Shown piece by piece: positions 15,658 through 24,325 of a stretch of DNA of 39,898 nt. Under the pieces are notes generated by a model. It was not told the origin of the DNA. It searched no databases and saw only the letters and a program-made list of their open reading frames with translations. Made by a program: the position numbers and the translations under genes. Position 1 is the first letter of the stretch. Every line of letters begins with the position of its first letter. The DNA comes from Gammaproteobacteria bacterium. GTDB taxonomy: Bacteria; Pseudomonadota; Gammaproteobacteria; Steroidobacterales; JABDKV01. Location: contig JABDJB010000093.1 in assembly GCA_013003425.1 (NCBI GenBank), positions 1-39,898 of the forward strand, given 5' to 3'.

Positions 15658-16904
15658 CGGGCTTTGTTCCACTCATTTGCTATGGCGCGCAGGATCAGGT
15701 CGGAGTTATCAGGTGTCATGTGATAACGGTCGAAAAAAGCGTCAGGCGTGCCGTCGAACCTGGCTATATGCGACGCGTCAAATACCAGCTTTACGGAGGG
15801 GAAGCGGTCGGCGAGCTGTTTCAGGTGCGCACGCAGGTCATCCAGGTGCTGCGCGTGCCGTGTATGGGCCAGCAGGACGTCAAAGAAGTATGGATGTACC
15901 GGCAGCATCAGGATTACAACTTCGACGTTGTTCTGGTTCAGATACTCGATGGTGCGGTCAAACAGCTGCAGGTCCTCGGCGTCCATGCTGTCGCCCGGCA
16001 GGAAATTCACTGCATCGTCGAGGCGTATGTGACCGGAGTCCACGGCCAGGCGCCGTGCGGCGTCGAGCCGCAGAATATCGCTTTCGCTAGTCATGCGCGG
16101 CACGGCCTGATTGTAAATCCCGTTTATTTCCTCAGGAAGGAATGGCTCTGCCTCGCGCCGTGCATGGCCGCGATTCGTGCCATCCTCCAGAAAAGGAGAT
16201 CGGTCGGCCAATAGCGGTACGGGTGACGTGTCATCGACAGGATCGAAGCCGATCGGTGGTAACGCTACGTGAGAAAACCTGTGCCGCAGCGACATTCGCA
16301 ACATAAGGCGGAGACTTTGAAATGTCAGGCTGTCCATGAAAGTGGATACGTACCATCGAAGCGGATGATACTCAGGCAGATATTTGGCCAGTGCAGGTGT
16401 CGCCAGCAAGCGGCGCCGGTATTTCGACATTAGCGGCGGACCACGCTGGTCGTTAGCGAAAGTCCACGGCTCAATACCTAGAATTACCAGTTTTGGCTGC
16501 GATTGAAGATCGCGGGTGACAAAATTGGACCACGCCCACAAGTCCTCCGCGCGCCCCCAGAACGCGGCCAGGTTGAAAGTCCGGCGGACTGGAAGCAGGT
16601 CATCGACAAGACCTGACTGAAACGACATCATGTTTGACGATCCCATGATGTAGGCATCAGGTAGATCATCCGGGGGTAGCTGCTGCAGGTACTCGACCTT
16701 TCCGATCCGGCCATTAAGAAACTCGAACTGCCCGGCTGGCCCGAAGTAACCGTAGTGATTACTGAGAACTGAAAAGCCAACCAGCGTCGCAGACACGATG
16801 AGCACGAAGACAATCATCGTCCAGAGGAAGCGGCGGGCATCACGCGGTGTTGCCGGCTCTACCCGAGCTATCGGCTCTTTACTGTAGTCAACCAAGGGTG
16901 TCAC
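15654..16904 (-). CDS. SGNH-like membrane-anchored partner of the MBOAT enzyme
   Basis: A 416-residue protein with one N-terminal transmembrane helix (about residues 29-48, LWTMIVFVLIVSATLVGFSV) and a periplasmic domain. SGNH-like blocks are visible: GSSNMMS (residues about 88-94, the Ser nucleophile position) and DRYHMTPD near the C-terminus (Asp-x-x-His). This matches AlgJ/DltD-type partners that complete O-acylation outside the membrane. It is translationally coupled to the MBOAT gene by a 4-base overlap. The start must be the GTG at 16904, because an in-frame TGA lies directly upstream. Confidence 0.8.
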   Translation of the reverse strand: MTPLVDYSKEPIARVEPATPRDARRFLWTMIVFVLIVSATLVGFSVLSNHYGYFGPAGQFEFLNGRIGKVEYLQQLPPDDLPDAYIMGSSNMMSFQSGLVDDLLPVRRTFNLAAFWGRAEDLWAWSNFVTRDLQSQPKLVILGIEPWTFANDQRGPPLMSKYRRRLLATPALAKYLPEYHPLRWYVSTFMDSLTFQSLRLMLRMSLRHRFSHVALPPIGFDPVDDTSPVPLLADRSPFLEDGTNRGHARREAEPFLPEEINGIYNQAVPRMTSESDILRLDAARRLAVDSGHIRLDDAVNFLPGDSMDAEDLQLFDRTIEYLNQNNVEVVILMLPVHPYFFDVLLAHTRHAQHLDDLRAHLKQLADRFPSVKLVFDASHIARFDGTPDAFFDRYHMTPDNSDLILRAIANEWNKAR

Positions 16905-17095
16905 TCATTGCGAGCCAGAAGGCTTTGCACAATTTATGAGGTTAGGAAAATTTAATCCAGCGCATACGTCGCGAGTGGATGTGCGACCCCCTGTGCAGCC
17001 CCTTTGCAGAATATGTCAAGCGGCCATCTGTACTTGCCACGCCACAAAAGCACGGGAGTGTGACTAATCTGCAGGTCTGCAGGCTATTGAACCGT

Positions 17096-18088
17096 TCACA
17101 GGCGTTCCCGCAATGATCGCAGCAGGCCGCGCAACGTGCCGGTATCGCAGGCAACCAGTCCGCCAAGCTTGCGGCTGCCGGACATCCAGTCACGTTTGTA
17201 CGACTCGTCGCCGACGCCATAGTCGATTTCGGTTACATTGTCGCTGTCCAGCGCGTGCGCGAACATGGCGCGCGACAAAATCGAACCAACGGACAACTCG
17301 CCAAATTGTTCATCGTAAGCCAGCTTGTAGATGTAGCTGCGCTCACCGTCCTTTATCCAGAATTGAGCTGCTGCGGGCTTGCGATCCACGGTTGCCATGC
17401 CGATACGGCCAATCTCATGTGCGTCACACAGCCGCAGCAGTGACGGTATGAACTGTTCAAACGGTTCGGCGTCTTTCCAGCTGGCCGCATAAACTGCCTG
17501 AAAATGAGCCAGCGCCTGCTCGATCGAAATGCCGCCACGCGGGTAGATTTCCAGCCGCAAATCGTGTTCGCGTGCTGTCTTGCGGGCCTTTCGCTCGACG
17601 GTATTACGCAATTGTGAGCTGCGTTGCCGGTAATACGAATCAAAATCCTCGCCGCCAGTTTCCAGGTACCAGTTTTCGTACTGCGGCCACGGGTAAACGC
17701 GGTAACCGGAACGCCGCGCAGCGGTCTGCAGCGCTGCACTGTCGTCGTCATGCAGGTAGCGAAAGTCGAGCACCGACCAGCGCGGCCGTTCCGCCGCGAT
17801 AAACTCGAAAATTTCGTGCAGGCCGTTGTTGTTGCCACACGGGCCATAGTCAACGGTGTAGAAATTGCTCAGACCCTGTAGTGTGGTCTGACGCTGATGG
17901 CAAAACAGTGCGCACAGATCTGTTCCACTGGTTACATAGATACGTAAAGCCGGATTCTCCATGCCGTTGTTTGCCAGGCACTCGAACCATTCGAGGCTGC
18001 GAAAGAATGACGCCCCGCCGTGCAGCGACAGGCGGTGGCGCAGGTCGCCACGTAACGATTCGAACGATTCATAGACATGTACAGCCAT
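17096..18088 (-). CDS. GNAT-fold acyltransferase (FemAB / Acetyltransf_6 type)
   Basis: A 330-residue cytoplasmic protein with the double-GNAT appearance of the BioF2-like/CelD family. Characteristic parts are SQLRNTVERKARKTARE (a basic helix before the core), ALAHFQAVYAASWK, AAAQFWIKDGERSYIYKLAYDE and the C-terminal TEIDYGVGDESYKRDW (each shown partly). Members transfer acyl or aminoacyl groups; the substrate cannot be read from sequence. Its ATG overlaps the stop of the aminotransferase gene (ATGA), so it is the last gene of the sulfotransferase-aminotransferase-GNAT operon. Confidence 0.83.
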   Translation of the reverse strand: MAVHVYESFESLRGDLRHRLSLHGGASFFRSLEWFECLANNGMENPALRIYVTSGTDLCALFCHQRQTTLQGLSNFYTVDYGPCGNNNGLHEIFEFIAAERPRWSVLDFRYLHDDDSAALQTAARRSGYRVYPWPQYENWYLETGGEDFDSYYRQRSSQLRNTVERKARKTAREHDLRLEIYPRGGISIEQALAHFQAVYAASWKDAEPFEQFIPSLLRLCDAHEIGRIGMATVDRKPAAAQFWIKDGERSYIYKLAYDEQFGELSVGSILSRAMFAHALDSDNVTEIDYGVGDESYKRDWMSGSRKLGGLVACDTGTLRGLLRSLRERL

Positions 18089-19350
18089 CAGTCCGCCGCC
18101 GGGAACAGTTGCCGCAGCGCGTCAGCGAGCGCTTCGTACTGCGAAATATCGTTGTAAAGCTGGGCTGATATGCGCAGTAGCCGTCGCGGGTGTGCCGGCC
18201 ACGGTATGAGCGGCACCTCGATGCTCCAGCGTTGCAACAGTTCGAGCTGTAGCGGGTCGCCATACAGCGGTGAGGCAGAGGCCGGTGCCTCACTGTCCGG
18301 TAACGGCAAGGCAGCCAGTGAACCCAGCATCTGTGCCGGGCAGGGCGGGGCAATGCCCAAAGCATCGCAGATCAGCTCGCGCCCGCGAACGACCAGGTCA
18401 TGATTGTGGCGGCGCACGGCCGCCCAGCCACCCGGTAACAACGAGGCAATGTGCCCGAGCGCCTGCGGCACGCTGAGCACCGCGGTTGGATCCCAGGTGC
18501 CGGGCCAGTCGAACTCCACCAGGAAACGCGAACGATCGGTGCGCGTGGTGTTTGCGCCGTGACTGATCACCGCGGGTCGAACCTGCGCCTGTCGCTCCGT
18601 GGCGACGTAAAGGAAGCCGGCCCCTTTCGGCGCGCAAACCCACTTGTGACAATTGGCCGCGTAGTAATCAGCCCCGAGCTTCTCCAGCTCGAGCTCGATC
18701 ATGCCGGGGGCATGGGCGCCGTCCACCAGCGTCCGCACGCCGTGCTCCTGCAGCGCAGGGATCAATGTTTCCAGCGGCATGATCAGCCCGGTCTGACTGG
18801 TAACGTGATCGAGCAGTGCCAGCCTTGTACGAGTTGAAACCTGCTGCATGACGGCGGCGTGGACTTCGTCGGAACCCGCTGTCGGAAAGGGGATGTCGGC
18901 TACGACAACAATAGCGTCGTCACGGCGGGCGACAAAATCCAGGATATTGCGGCAGGCGTTGTATTCGTGATTCGTGACCAGCAACTCGTCGCCCGGCGAG
19001 AATTGCTGCGAACGCAACACCGCATTGACGCCGGCGGTGATATTGGGCAGCCAGGCGAGGTCAGCTGCCTGACAGCCGACAAACCCGGCCAGCGCCGCGC
19101 GCGCCTCGTCCAGCAGGCCTTCCAGGTCACGCACGAAAAATTCCACCGGCTGGCGTTCGATGCGAGCCCGTAATGACTGCTGATAGTCGAGTACTGCGCG
19201 AGGACAGGCGCCAAACGAGCCGTGATTGAGAAAAACCACCGCAGGGTCCAGCGTCCAGTGCCCGGCAAGTTTGCTTGCGGTGGGTGCTGACAACGTCACA
19301 GGGTCATTATCCGTTGCACCTGCGAAGCTGTCACGCGCCAAAGCTGTCAC
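18088..19350 (-). CDS. Class V PLP-dependent aminotransferase / epimerase-like
   Basis: Fold-type I PLP enzyme related to isopenicillin-N epimerase and cysteine desulfurase-like proteins. FLNHGSFGACPRAVLDYQ is the family N-terminal signature, and the PLP lysine lies in NCHKWVCAPKGAGF. VDGAHAPGM supplies the Asp that contacts the PLP nitrogen. The substrate is unknown. The start is uncertain: the GTG at 19350 overlaps the sulfotransferase stop by 20 bases; downstream GTG/TTG codons near 19293-19299 would also keep the whole domain. The gene lies between a sulfotransferase and a GNAT gene, with overlaps on both sides. Confidence 0.85.
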   Translation of the reverse strand: MTALARDSFAGATDNDPVTLSAPTASKLAGHWTLDPAVVFLNHGSFGACPRAVLDYQQSLRARIERQPVEFFVRDLEGLLDEARAALAGFVGCQAADLAWLPNITAGVNAVLRSQQFSPGDELLVTNHEYNACRNILDFVARRDDAIVVVADIPFPTAGSDEVHAAVMQQVSTRTRLALLDHVTSQTGLIMPLETLIPALQEHGVRTLVDGAHAPGMIELELEKLGADYYAANCHKWVCAPKGAGFLYVATERQAQVRPAVISHGANTTRTDRSRFLVEFDWPGTWDPTAVLSVPQALGHIASLLPGGWAAVRRHNHDLVVRGRELICDALGIAPPCPAQMLGSLAALPLPDSEAPASASPLYGDPLQLELLQRWSIEVPLIPWPAHPRRLLRISAQLYNDISQYEALADALRQLFPAAD

Positions 19351-20518
19351 GAATTGTCGCTGGGTCGAGCCCGAATTGCTGCAGCGAATACCGATGCCGG
19401 CCAAACTTGCCCTGTGGGTTGGCGGCCAGGTATTGGCGCATCCTGTTCTCGCTATCTGCCGTCAGCGGCAGGCCCAGTTGTTCGTACAGGCTGCCAACCG
19501 CGGCCAACGGATCCGCTACAAGGGTCTCATAGTCGATTAGCAGCACGGCATTGTGCTGGCGAAAGCTTTCACCGCGGCGCCAGCCCTCTGCCCACCAGCG
19601 CATCCAGAATCCGGCAACTGCCGCAGCATCGACCGCGTCGCTGAAAGCGTTACGCAAAATCACCCCGTGACTGGCAATCGATGCGGCCACCTGTTCCGGG
19701 TCGCGGCGGGTGTAGACAAAGCGGGCACCGGGATAAACGCGAGCCAGAGCGGGCAGCGTGTAGAGATGTGCCGGAGCCTTCAGTATCCAGCGGCCACGAT
19801 CGTTGGCTGCCTGCAGATGCTGCAGAAACTGGCGGTGATACTGCGCCGCCGCCATACCGTCCTGCTGGTCCAGCCATGACTGGTATCCGGGCACATTGAA
19901 TGTCGTATGAAATTCCACGCTGGCAAACTGGTGCGCCGTAATGGCGATGCATTCCTGCGGTAGCCGTGCGCCAATGGCGTGTACCGATTTGAACTGTGGT
20001 GCCAGCCGGTCGACCCAGCGCAGCATGCGGTCAGTGCGGTCGATGCGACGTTGCATCTCCCGCTCTGGTTGTCCGGGCAGGCGACACGGCAGCATCACTT
20101 CCCAGGTGAACGGCACCCGTATCGCAGGATCCTGCGCCATCAGCTCGTGAAGCAGCGTGCTGCCAGAGCGCGGCAGGCCGGTGATGAGCACCGGCGCATC
20201 GATATTTTGCCCGCGCAGGTAGCTGTTGCGTTGCCGCTCCGCCTGAAGCTGCAGCCTGTTAGCCAGTAACTGCAGCAGGTGATTACGCGCGGCGAGTCGC
20301 CCTGTCGGCGTGAGCTGCGCCTCGTCTTCCAGCGAGCTGCACAGGCGCTCGAAACCGTCGCGCCATGACGCTCCGCCAAAATCTGTCAGCCCTGTCCTGC
20401 GTGCAGCTGTCAGTTGCAGCTGTTCCGGATCCAGCGAGGTTTGCCACGGCAATAACACTCCGGCGCGATTTGCCAGCCGGATGTAAAACGGTCTGTGTCG
20501 GTATCTGTTGCGGGCCAT
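19331..20518 (-). CDS. Sulfotransferase family protein
   Basis: PAPS-dependent sulfotransferase fold, 395 residues. The 5'-phosphosulfate loop GLPRSGSTLL is at residues 114-123. The 3'-phosphate-binding region FVYTRRDPEQVAAS follows in the second half, with WILKAPAHLYTLP in between. The long N-terminal helical region is common in the bacterial Sulfotransfer_3-type subgroup. The acceptor is unknown; lipids, glycans and small metabolites are all possible. First gene of the three-gene minus-strand operon and divergent from apt and the hopanoid operon, with only 50 bases between. Confidence 0.88.
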   Translation of the reverse strand: MARNRYRHRPFYIRLANRAGVLLPWQTSLDPEQLQLTAARRTGLTDFGGASWRDGFERLCSSLEDEAQLTPTGRLAARNHLLQLLANRLQLQAERQRNSYLRGQNIDAPVLITGLPRSGSTLLHELMAQDPAIRVPFTWEVMLPCRLPGQPEREMQRRIDRTDRMLRWVDRLAPQFKSVHAIGARLPQECIAITAHQFASVEFHTTFNVPGYQSWLDQQDGMAAAQYHRQFLQHLQAANDRGRWILKAPAHLYTLPALARVYPGARFVYTRRDPEQVAASIASHGVILRNAFSDAVDAAAVAGFWMRWWAEGWRRGESFRQHNAVLLIDYETLVADPLAAVGSLYEQLGLPLTADSENRMRQYLAANPQGKFGRHRYSLQQFGLDPATIRDSFGA

Positions 20519-20568
20519 GCCGGGCTTGGTTAGGGTGAGGCGATGCCCAGTTTAGCCGGATTGCAGCA

Positions 20569-21096
20569 ATGACTCTCGAGCAACTGCGGGAGCTTATTCG
20601 TGACGTTCCCGATTTCCCCAGGGCCGGCGTTATTTTCAAGGACATCACTCCGTTACTGGCGCATGCACCGGCTTTTCGCCGTACGGTCGATATGCTGCGC
20701 GAGCGGCTCGAATCACATCCGATCGACTGCCTGCTGGCCATTGAATCGCGTGGGTTCATTTTTGCCGCCCCGGTTGCCGCCAGCATGGGCCTGCCGCTGC
20801 AGCTGATTCGCAAGCCCGGCAAGCTGCCGCACCAGACCGTCAGCGTCAGTTATGAGCTGGAGTACGGCAGCGATGCGCTGGAAATGCATGTCGACGCCAT
20901 CGATAAGGGCAAACGCTGTGCCATCATTGATGACGTTATCGCGACCGGCGGCTCGGCAGAAGCGGCAGCGAAGCTGGTAGCCGAAAACGGCGGCGACCTG
21001 GTCTGTTGTGCCTTCGTCATCGAACTTGCGTTTCTTGCCGGGCGTAACAGGCTCGACGGTTATCAGGTCGAAAGCCTGATTCGCTACGACGGCTGA
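20569..21096 (+). CDS. apt: Adenine phosphoribosyltransferase
   Basis: Salvages adenine with PRPP to AMP. 175 residues, with DFPRAGVIFKDITPLL, AIESRGFIFAAPVA and the PRPP motif IIDDVIATGGSA. Its stop overlaps the hpnG start (TGATG). The context is meaningful: HpnG is expected to release adenine from adenosylhopane, and Apt would recycle that adenine. This link is an inference from gene order. Confidence 0.96.
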   Translation: MTLEQLRELIRDVPDFPRAGVIFKDITPLLAHAPAFRRTVDMLRERLESHPIDCLLAIESRGFIFAAPVAASMGLPLQLIRKPGKLPHQTVSVSYELEYGSDALEMHVDAIDKGKRCAIIDDVIATGGSAEAAAKLVAENGGDLVCCAFVIELAFLAGRNRLDGYQVESLIRYDG

Positions 21097-21800
21097 TGCA
21101 CCTGGTGGGCATAGTTGCTGCGATGCCGCTGGAGGCACGCGCGCTGCGTTCCGGCCTGCCGCGCAACACCGTTGCCGACCTGGGGCAATCCTGTGCCGTT
21201 CATGTCTGCGGTATTGGCGCGCACAACGCCCGGCGCGCGGCGGATGCTCTATTACAGGCCGGGGCGCGCGCCCTGGTCAGCTGGGGAACGGCAGGAGGGC
21301 TGGTTGCCGGGCTGGCTTCAGGAACAGTCGTCGTGCCAGCTGCAATTGTCGGTATCGATCGTGCGTGGGAAACCGATGCTCGCTGGCGCACCGGTCTGGT
21401 GGCGGCGCTGGGTTCGTTACTTCCCGTCAGTGATGCGCCCGTCTATTCGGGTGGGCTGCTTATCGACACGGAGCAGGCGAAGCAGGAACTGGCAACAGAC
21501 AGCGGCGCCGTGGCAGTGGATATGGAGTCTGCCGCCATCGCCGCTGCCGCTGAAGCCGCCGGGATTCCCTTTATCTGTGTCCGGGTGGTTGCCGACCCGG
21601 TGTCTGCCGCGGTGCCCGATGCGCTGAAAACAGCGATTGATGACAAGGGCTTTATCAGCACGCGACGACTGCTGCGCGCTCTGGCCATGCAGCCGGGCGA
21701 CCTGCTGCCGATGCTGCACCTGGGGCAACAGTTTCGCCGTGCCGCCAGCAGCTTGCGGCAGGTAGCCGCGACAGTCGGCCCCAGGCTGCGGGCGCCGTGA
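21096..21800 (+). CDS. hpnG: Hopanoid-associated phosphorylase (adenosylhopane nucleosidase)
   Basis: Nucleoside-phosphorylase-fold enzyme that removes adenine from adenosylhopane to give (phospho)ribosylhopane, the second step of C35 side-chain synthesis. 234 residues. Visible family features are GIVAAMPLEARAL at the N-terminus, VSWGTAGGLVAGLASGTVV and the ligand-binding AVDMESAAIA. Identity rests on the fold plus its place beside hpnN, hpnA and hpnH; on its own the sequence could be an MTA/SAH nucleosidase. It overlaps apt by 1 base and hpnN by 4 (GTGA). Confidence 0.88.
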   Translation: MHLVGIVAAMPLEARALRSGLPRNTVADLGQSCAVHVCGIGAHNARRAADALLQAGARALVSWGTAGGLVAGLASGTVVVPAAIVGIDRAWETDARWRTGLVAALGSLLPVSDAPVYSGGLLIDTEQAKQELATDSGAVAVDMESAAIAAAAEAAGIPFICVRVVADPVSAAVPDALKTAIDDKGFISTRRLLRALAMQPGDLLPMLHLGQQFRRAASSLRQVAATVGPRLRAP

Positions 21801-24325
21801 ACCCGCAACTTTCGCACGGACCGATTGCGCGCGTCGTGCGGGCGTGGGTCAGCCTGGTGGTGCGCTTTGCCTGGGCTGTCGTCATCAGTTCGGTGGTGCT
21901 GCTTGTGTCTCTGGGCTGGTATGCCGGTACTCATCTCGGGATCGATACCAGCACCGCAGACATGATTGCCGAGCGTCTGCCATGGCGCCAGGCGTTTCGC
22001 GAATACCGGGAGCTGTTCCCGCAACTCGATCACACCCTGCTTGCGGTCATCGATGCGCCGGATGCCGATCATGCCGACGATGCCCGCGATGCATTGTACG
22101 GCGCGGCGCTTGCGCGACCCGACCTTTTCAGTGAGGTTTTTGCACCCGGCAGCGACGTTTTCTTTCGCCGCAATGCGCTGCTGTATCTCGAACAACACGA
22201 ACTGGAAGATTTGTCTGACCGCTTATCGCAGGTGCAGCCGTTCCTGGCGCGGCTCGCGCGGGATCCGACAGCAGCCGGCCTGTTCAATACGCTTGGGAAT
22301 GCACTGACAATTGACGGGCCGGAAATAGACGTCACACCGTTGCTTGGCGACATCGCTGACGTAGTGGAGTCAGTCAGCGCGGGCCAGCCAGAACCGCTGT
22401 CGTGGCAGGCGCTGATGGCGGGGCCGGACAATGCCGCGTCAAGGCGAAGTGTCGTGATACTGCGTCCACGGCTGGATTTTTCCCAGCTGCAGCCGGCGCA
22501 CGAGGCCATCGCAATGGTCCGTGCGCAGCAGCAGGTAATTTCAACTGCATTACCCGGGGACATAAGCATCCGCCTGACCGGGCCGGTGGCTCTGGAATAC
22601 GAGGAACTGGCCAGCGTCAGTAAAGGCACACGAAACGCCGGGCTGCTGGCACTGCTAACCGTGCTGATAATTCTCTACGCCGGTTTGCGGTCCACCGGGA
22701 TGGTGTTCGCAGTGCTGACTACGCTGATCGGCGGGCTGTTGGCAACAGCAGCTTTTGCAGCCGCAGCCGTCGGCGCGCTGAACCTGATCTCGATAGCCTT
22801 TGCCGTGCTGTACGTCGGCCTGGGGGTCGACTTTGCCATTCACTATTGCCTGCGCTATCGCGAGGCGTGCGGTAACGGTGCCGACCGGCAGACTGCATTG
22901 ATCGAAAGCTCTGGCGATGTGGGAACTTCGCTCGTGCTATGCGCGCTCACCACATCGATCGGGTTCTTTGCGTTTTTCCCGACGACCTTTCGTGGCGTTT
23001 CCGAACTGGGAATTATTTCGGGCATCGGGATGTATATCAGCCTGCTGCTATCGCTGACACTGTTGCCGGCGTTGTTGCGTGTCCTGCCTTCGCCGGCCGC
23101 CGGGAAGTCGGGCAGCGGTGCAGTTGCCGTGATCGAAAACCTGAGTCGCAAACGCTGGTTATTGCCGGTGGCTGCGCTGGCGTCCGCGGCGGCGGTGGCA
23201 ACGCTGCCGTTGATGACTTTCGACAGCGACCCGCTGAACCTGCGTGATCCGGCCAGCGAATCAGTGGCAACCTTTCGCGAATTGCTGGATGACCCGTTGT
23301 ACTCGCCACGCACGTTGTCGCTGGTGGCGGTCGATGCCGAAGTGGCACAAGGCATCCGGCAGCAGGCGATGCGGCTGTCCGCGGTGACGCAGGTCAGGTC
23401 GATCGACGATTTCGTGCCTGGCAGGCAGCCACAGAAGCTGCAGGTTATCGAAGACATTGCCTGGCTGGTCGGGCCGGACCTGCAGCCAGTTGCTGTCAGT
23501 CATGCAGATGATGGCCGCACCCGGGCCGCTATCGGGCGCCTGATGCAGGCGCTGGCCGGGCGCGACGGGCCGGCGCAGCGATTGCGTGAAGCGCTGGCGC
23601 AGGTCGATGTGCAGCAGTTTCCCGTGCTCGATGCGATGCTGACCGGTTCGTTGCCACGGCGCTTACAGGCGCTGGATGATGGCCTTGCCGCGGAGCGTGT
23701 CAGCCTGGAAACGCTGCCGGAGCAGCTGCGCGAGCGCTGGGTTAGCGCGGATGGCCGTCAACGTATCGAACTGCGCAGCGACCGGCCACCGGCAGAATTT
23801 GTTAAAGCCGTGCGCACGGTGTTGCCACAGGCAACAGGGTTGCCGGTGGTGCAGCTGGAGGCCGGCAGCGCAGTAGTTGGCGCGTTCAGGCAGGCCTTTG
23901 CTACCGCGCTAGTAGTCATCGGCGTGATCCTGTTCATGTTGCTGCGCGACTGGCGCCAGGTGCTGGCTGTGTTGCTGCCGATGCTGGCAGCAGCTGCGTT
24001 TACCGTGGCGGCTATGGCGGGGGCCGGCCAGTCGTTTAACTTCGCCAACGTAATCGCCCTGCCGCTGTTGCTCGGAGTTGGTGTCGATAACGGTATACAC
24101 ATGGTTCATCGCTGGCGCAGCACCGGCGTAAACCTGTTGCGCAGCAGCACCACGCGGGCCATCCTGTTCAGCGCGCTGACGACCATCGCCAGTTTCGGTA
24201 ATCTCGCCTTTTCAACACATCCCGGCAGCGCCAGTATGGGTAAAGTCCTCGCGACAGGCATGCTCTTTACGACTGTGAGCACCATAGTGCTGATCCCGGC
24301 CCTGCTGCACAGGTTACGGCGATGA
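21797..24325 (+). CDS. hpnN: Hopanoid RND-family transporter
   Basis: Inner-membrane RND/MMPL permease of 842 residues that moves hopanoids toward the outer membrane in species studied. It has the duplicated layout of one N-terminal helix, a large periplasmic loop, a bundle of helices (about residues 275-435), a second loop and a second bundle (about 700-840). Proton-relay-type motifs LYVGLGVDFAIHY and LLLGVGVDNGIHM occupy equivalent places in the two halves. The start is GTG, overlapping the hpnG stop; the end overlaps hpnA (ATGA). Confidence 0.92.
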   Translation: MNPQLSHGPIARVVRAWVSLVVRFAWAVVISSVVLLVSLGWYAGTHLGIDTSTADMIAERLPWRQAFREYRELFPQLDHTLLAVIDAPDADHADDARDALYGAALARPDLFSEVFAPGSDVFFRRNALLYLEQHELEDLSDRLSQVQPFLARLARDPTAAGLFNTLGNALTIDGPEIDVTPLLGDIADVVESVSAGQPEPLSWQALMAGPDNAASRRSVVILRPRLDFSQLQPAHEAIAMVRAQQQVISTALPGDISIRLTGPVALEYEELASVSKGTRNAGLLALLTVLIILYAGLRSTGMVFAVLTTLIGGLLATAAFAAAAVGALNLISIAFAVLYVGLGVDFAIHYCLRYREACGNGADRQTALIESSGDVGTSLVLCALTTSIGFFAFFPTTFRGVSELGIISGIGMYISLLLSLTLLPALLRVLPSPAAGKSGSGAVAVIENLSRKRWLLPVAALASAAAVATLPLMTFDSDPLNLRDPASESVATFRELLDDPLYSPRTLSLVAVDAEVAQGIRQQAMRLSAVTQVRSIDDFVPGRQPQKLQVIEDIAWLVGPDLQPVAVSHADDGRTRAAIGRLMQALAGRDGPAQRLREALAQVDVQQFPVLDAMLTGSLPRRLQALDDGLAAERVSLETLPEQLRERWVSADGRQRIELRSDRPPAEFVKAVRTVLPQATGLPVVQLEAGSAVVGAFRQAFATALVVIGVILFMLLRDWRQVLAVLLPMLAAAAFTVAAMAGAGQSFNFANVIALPLLLGVGVDNGIHMVHRWRSTGVNLLRSSTTRAILFSALTTIASFGNLAFSTHPGSASMGKVLATGMLFTTVSTIVLIPALLHRLRR

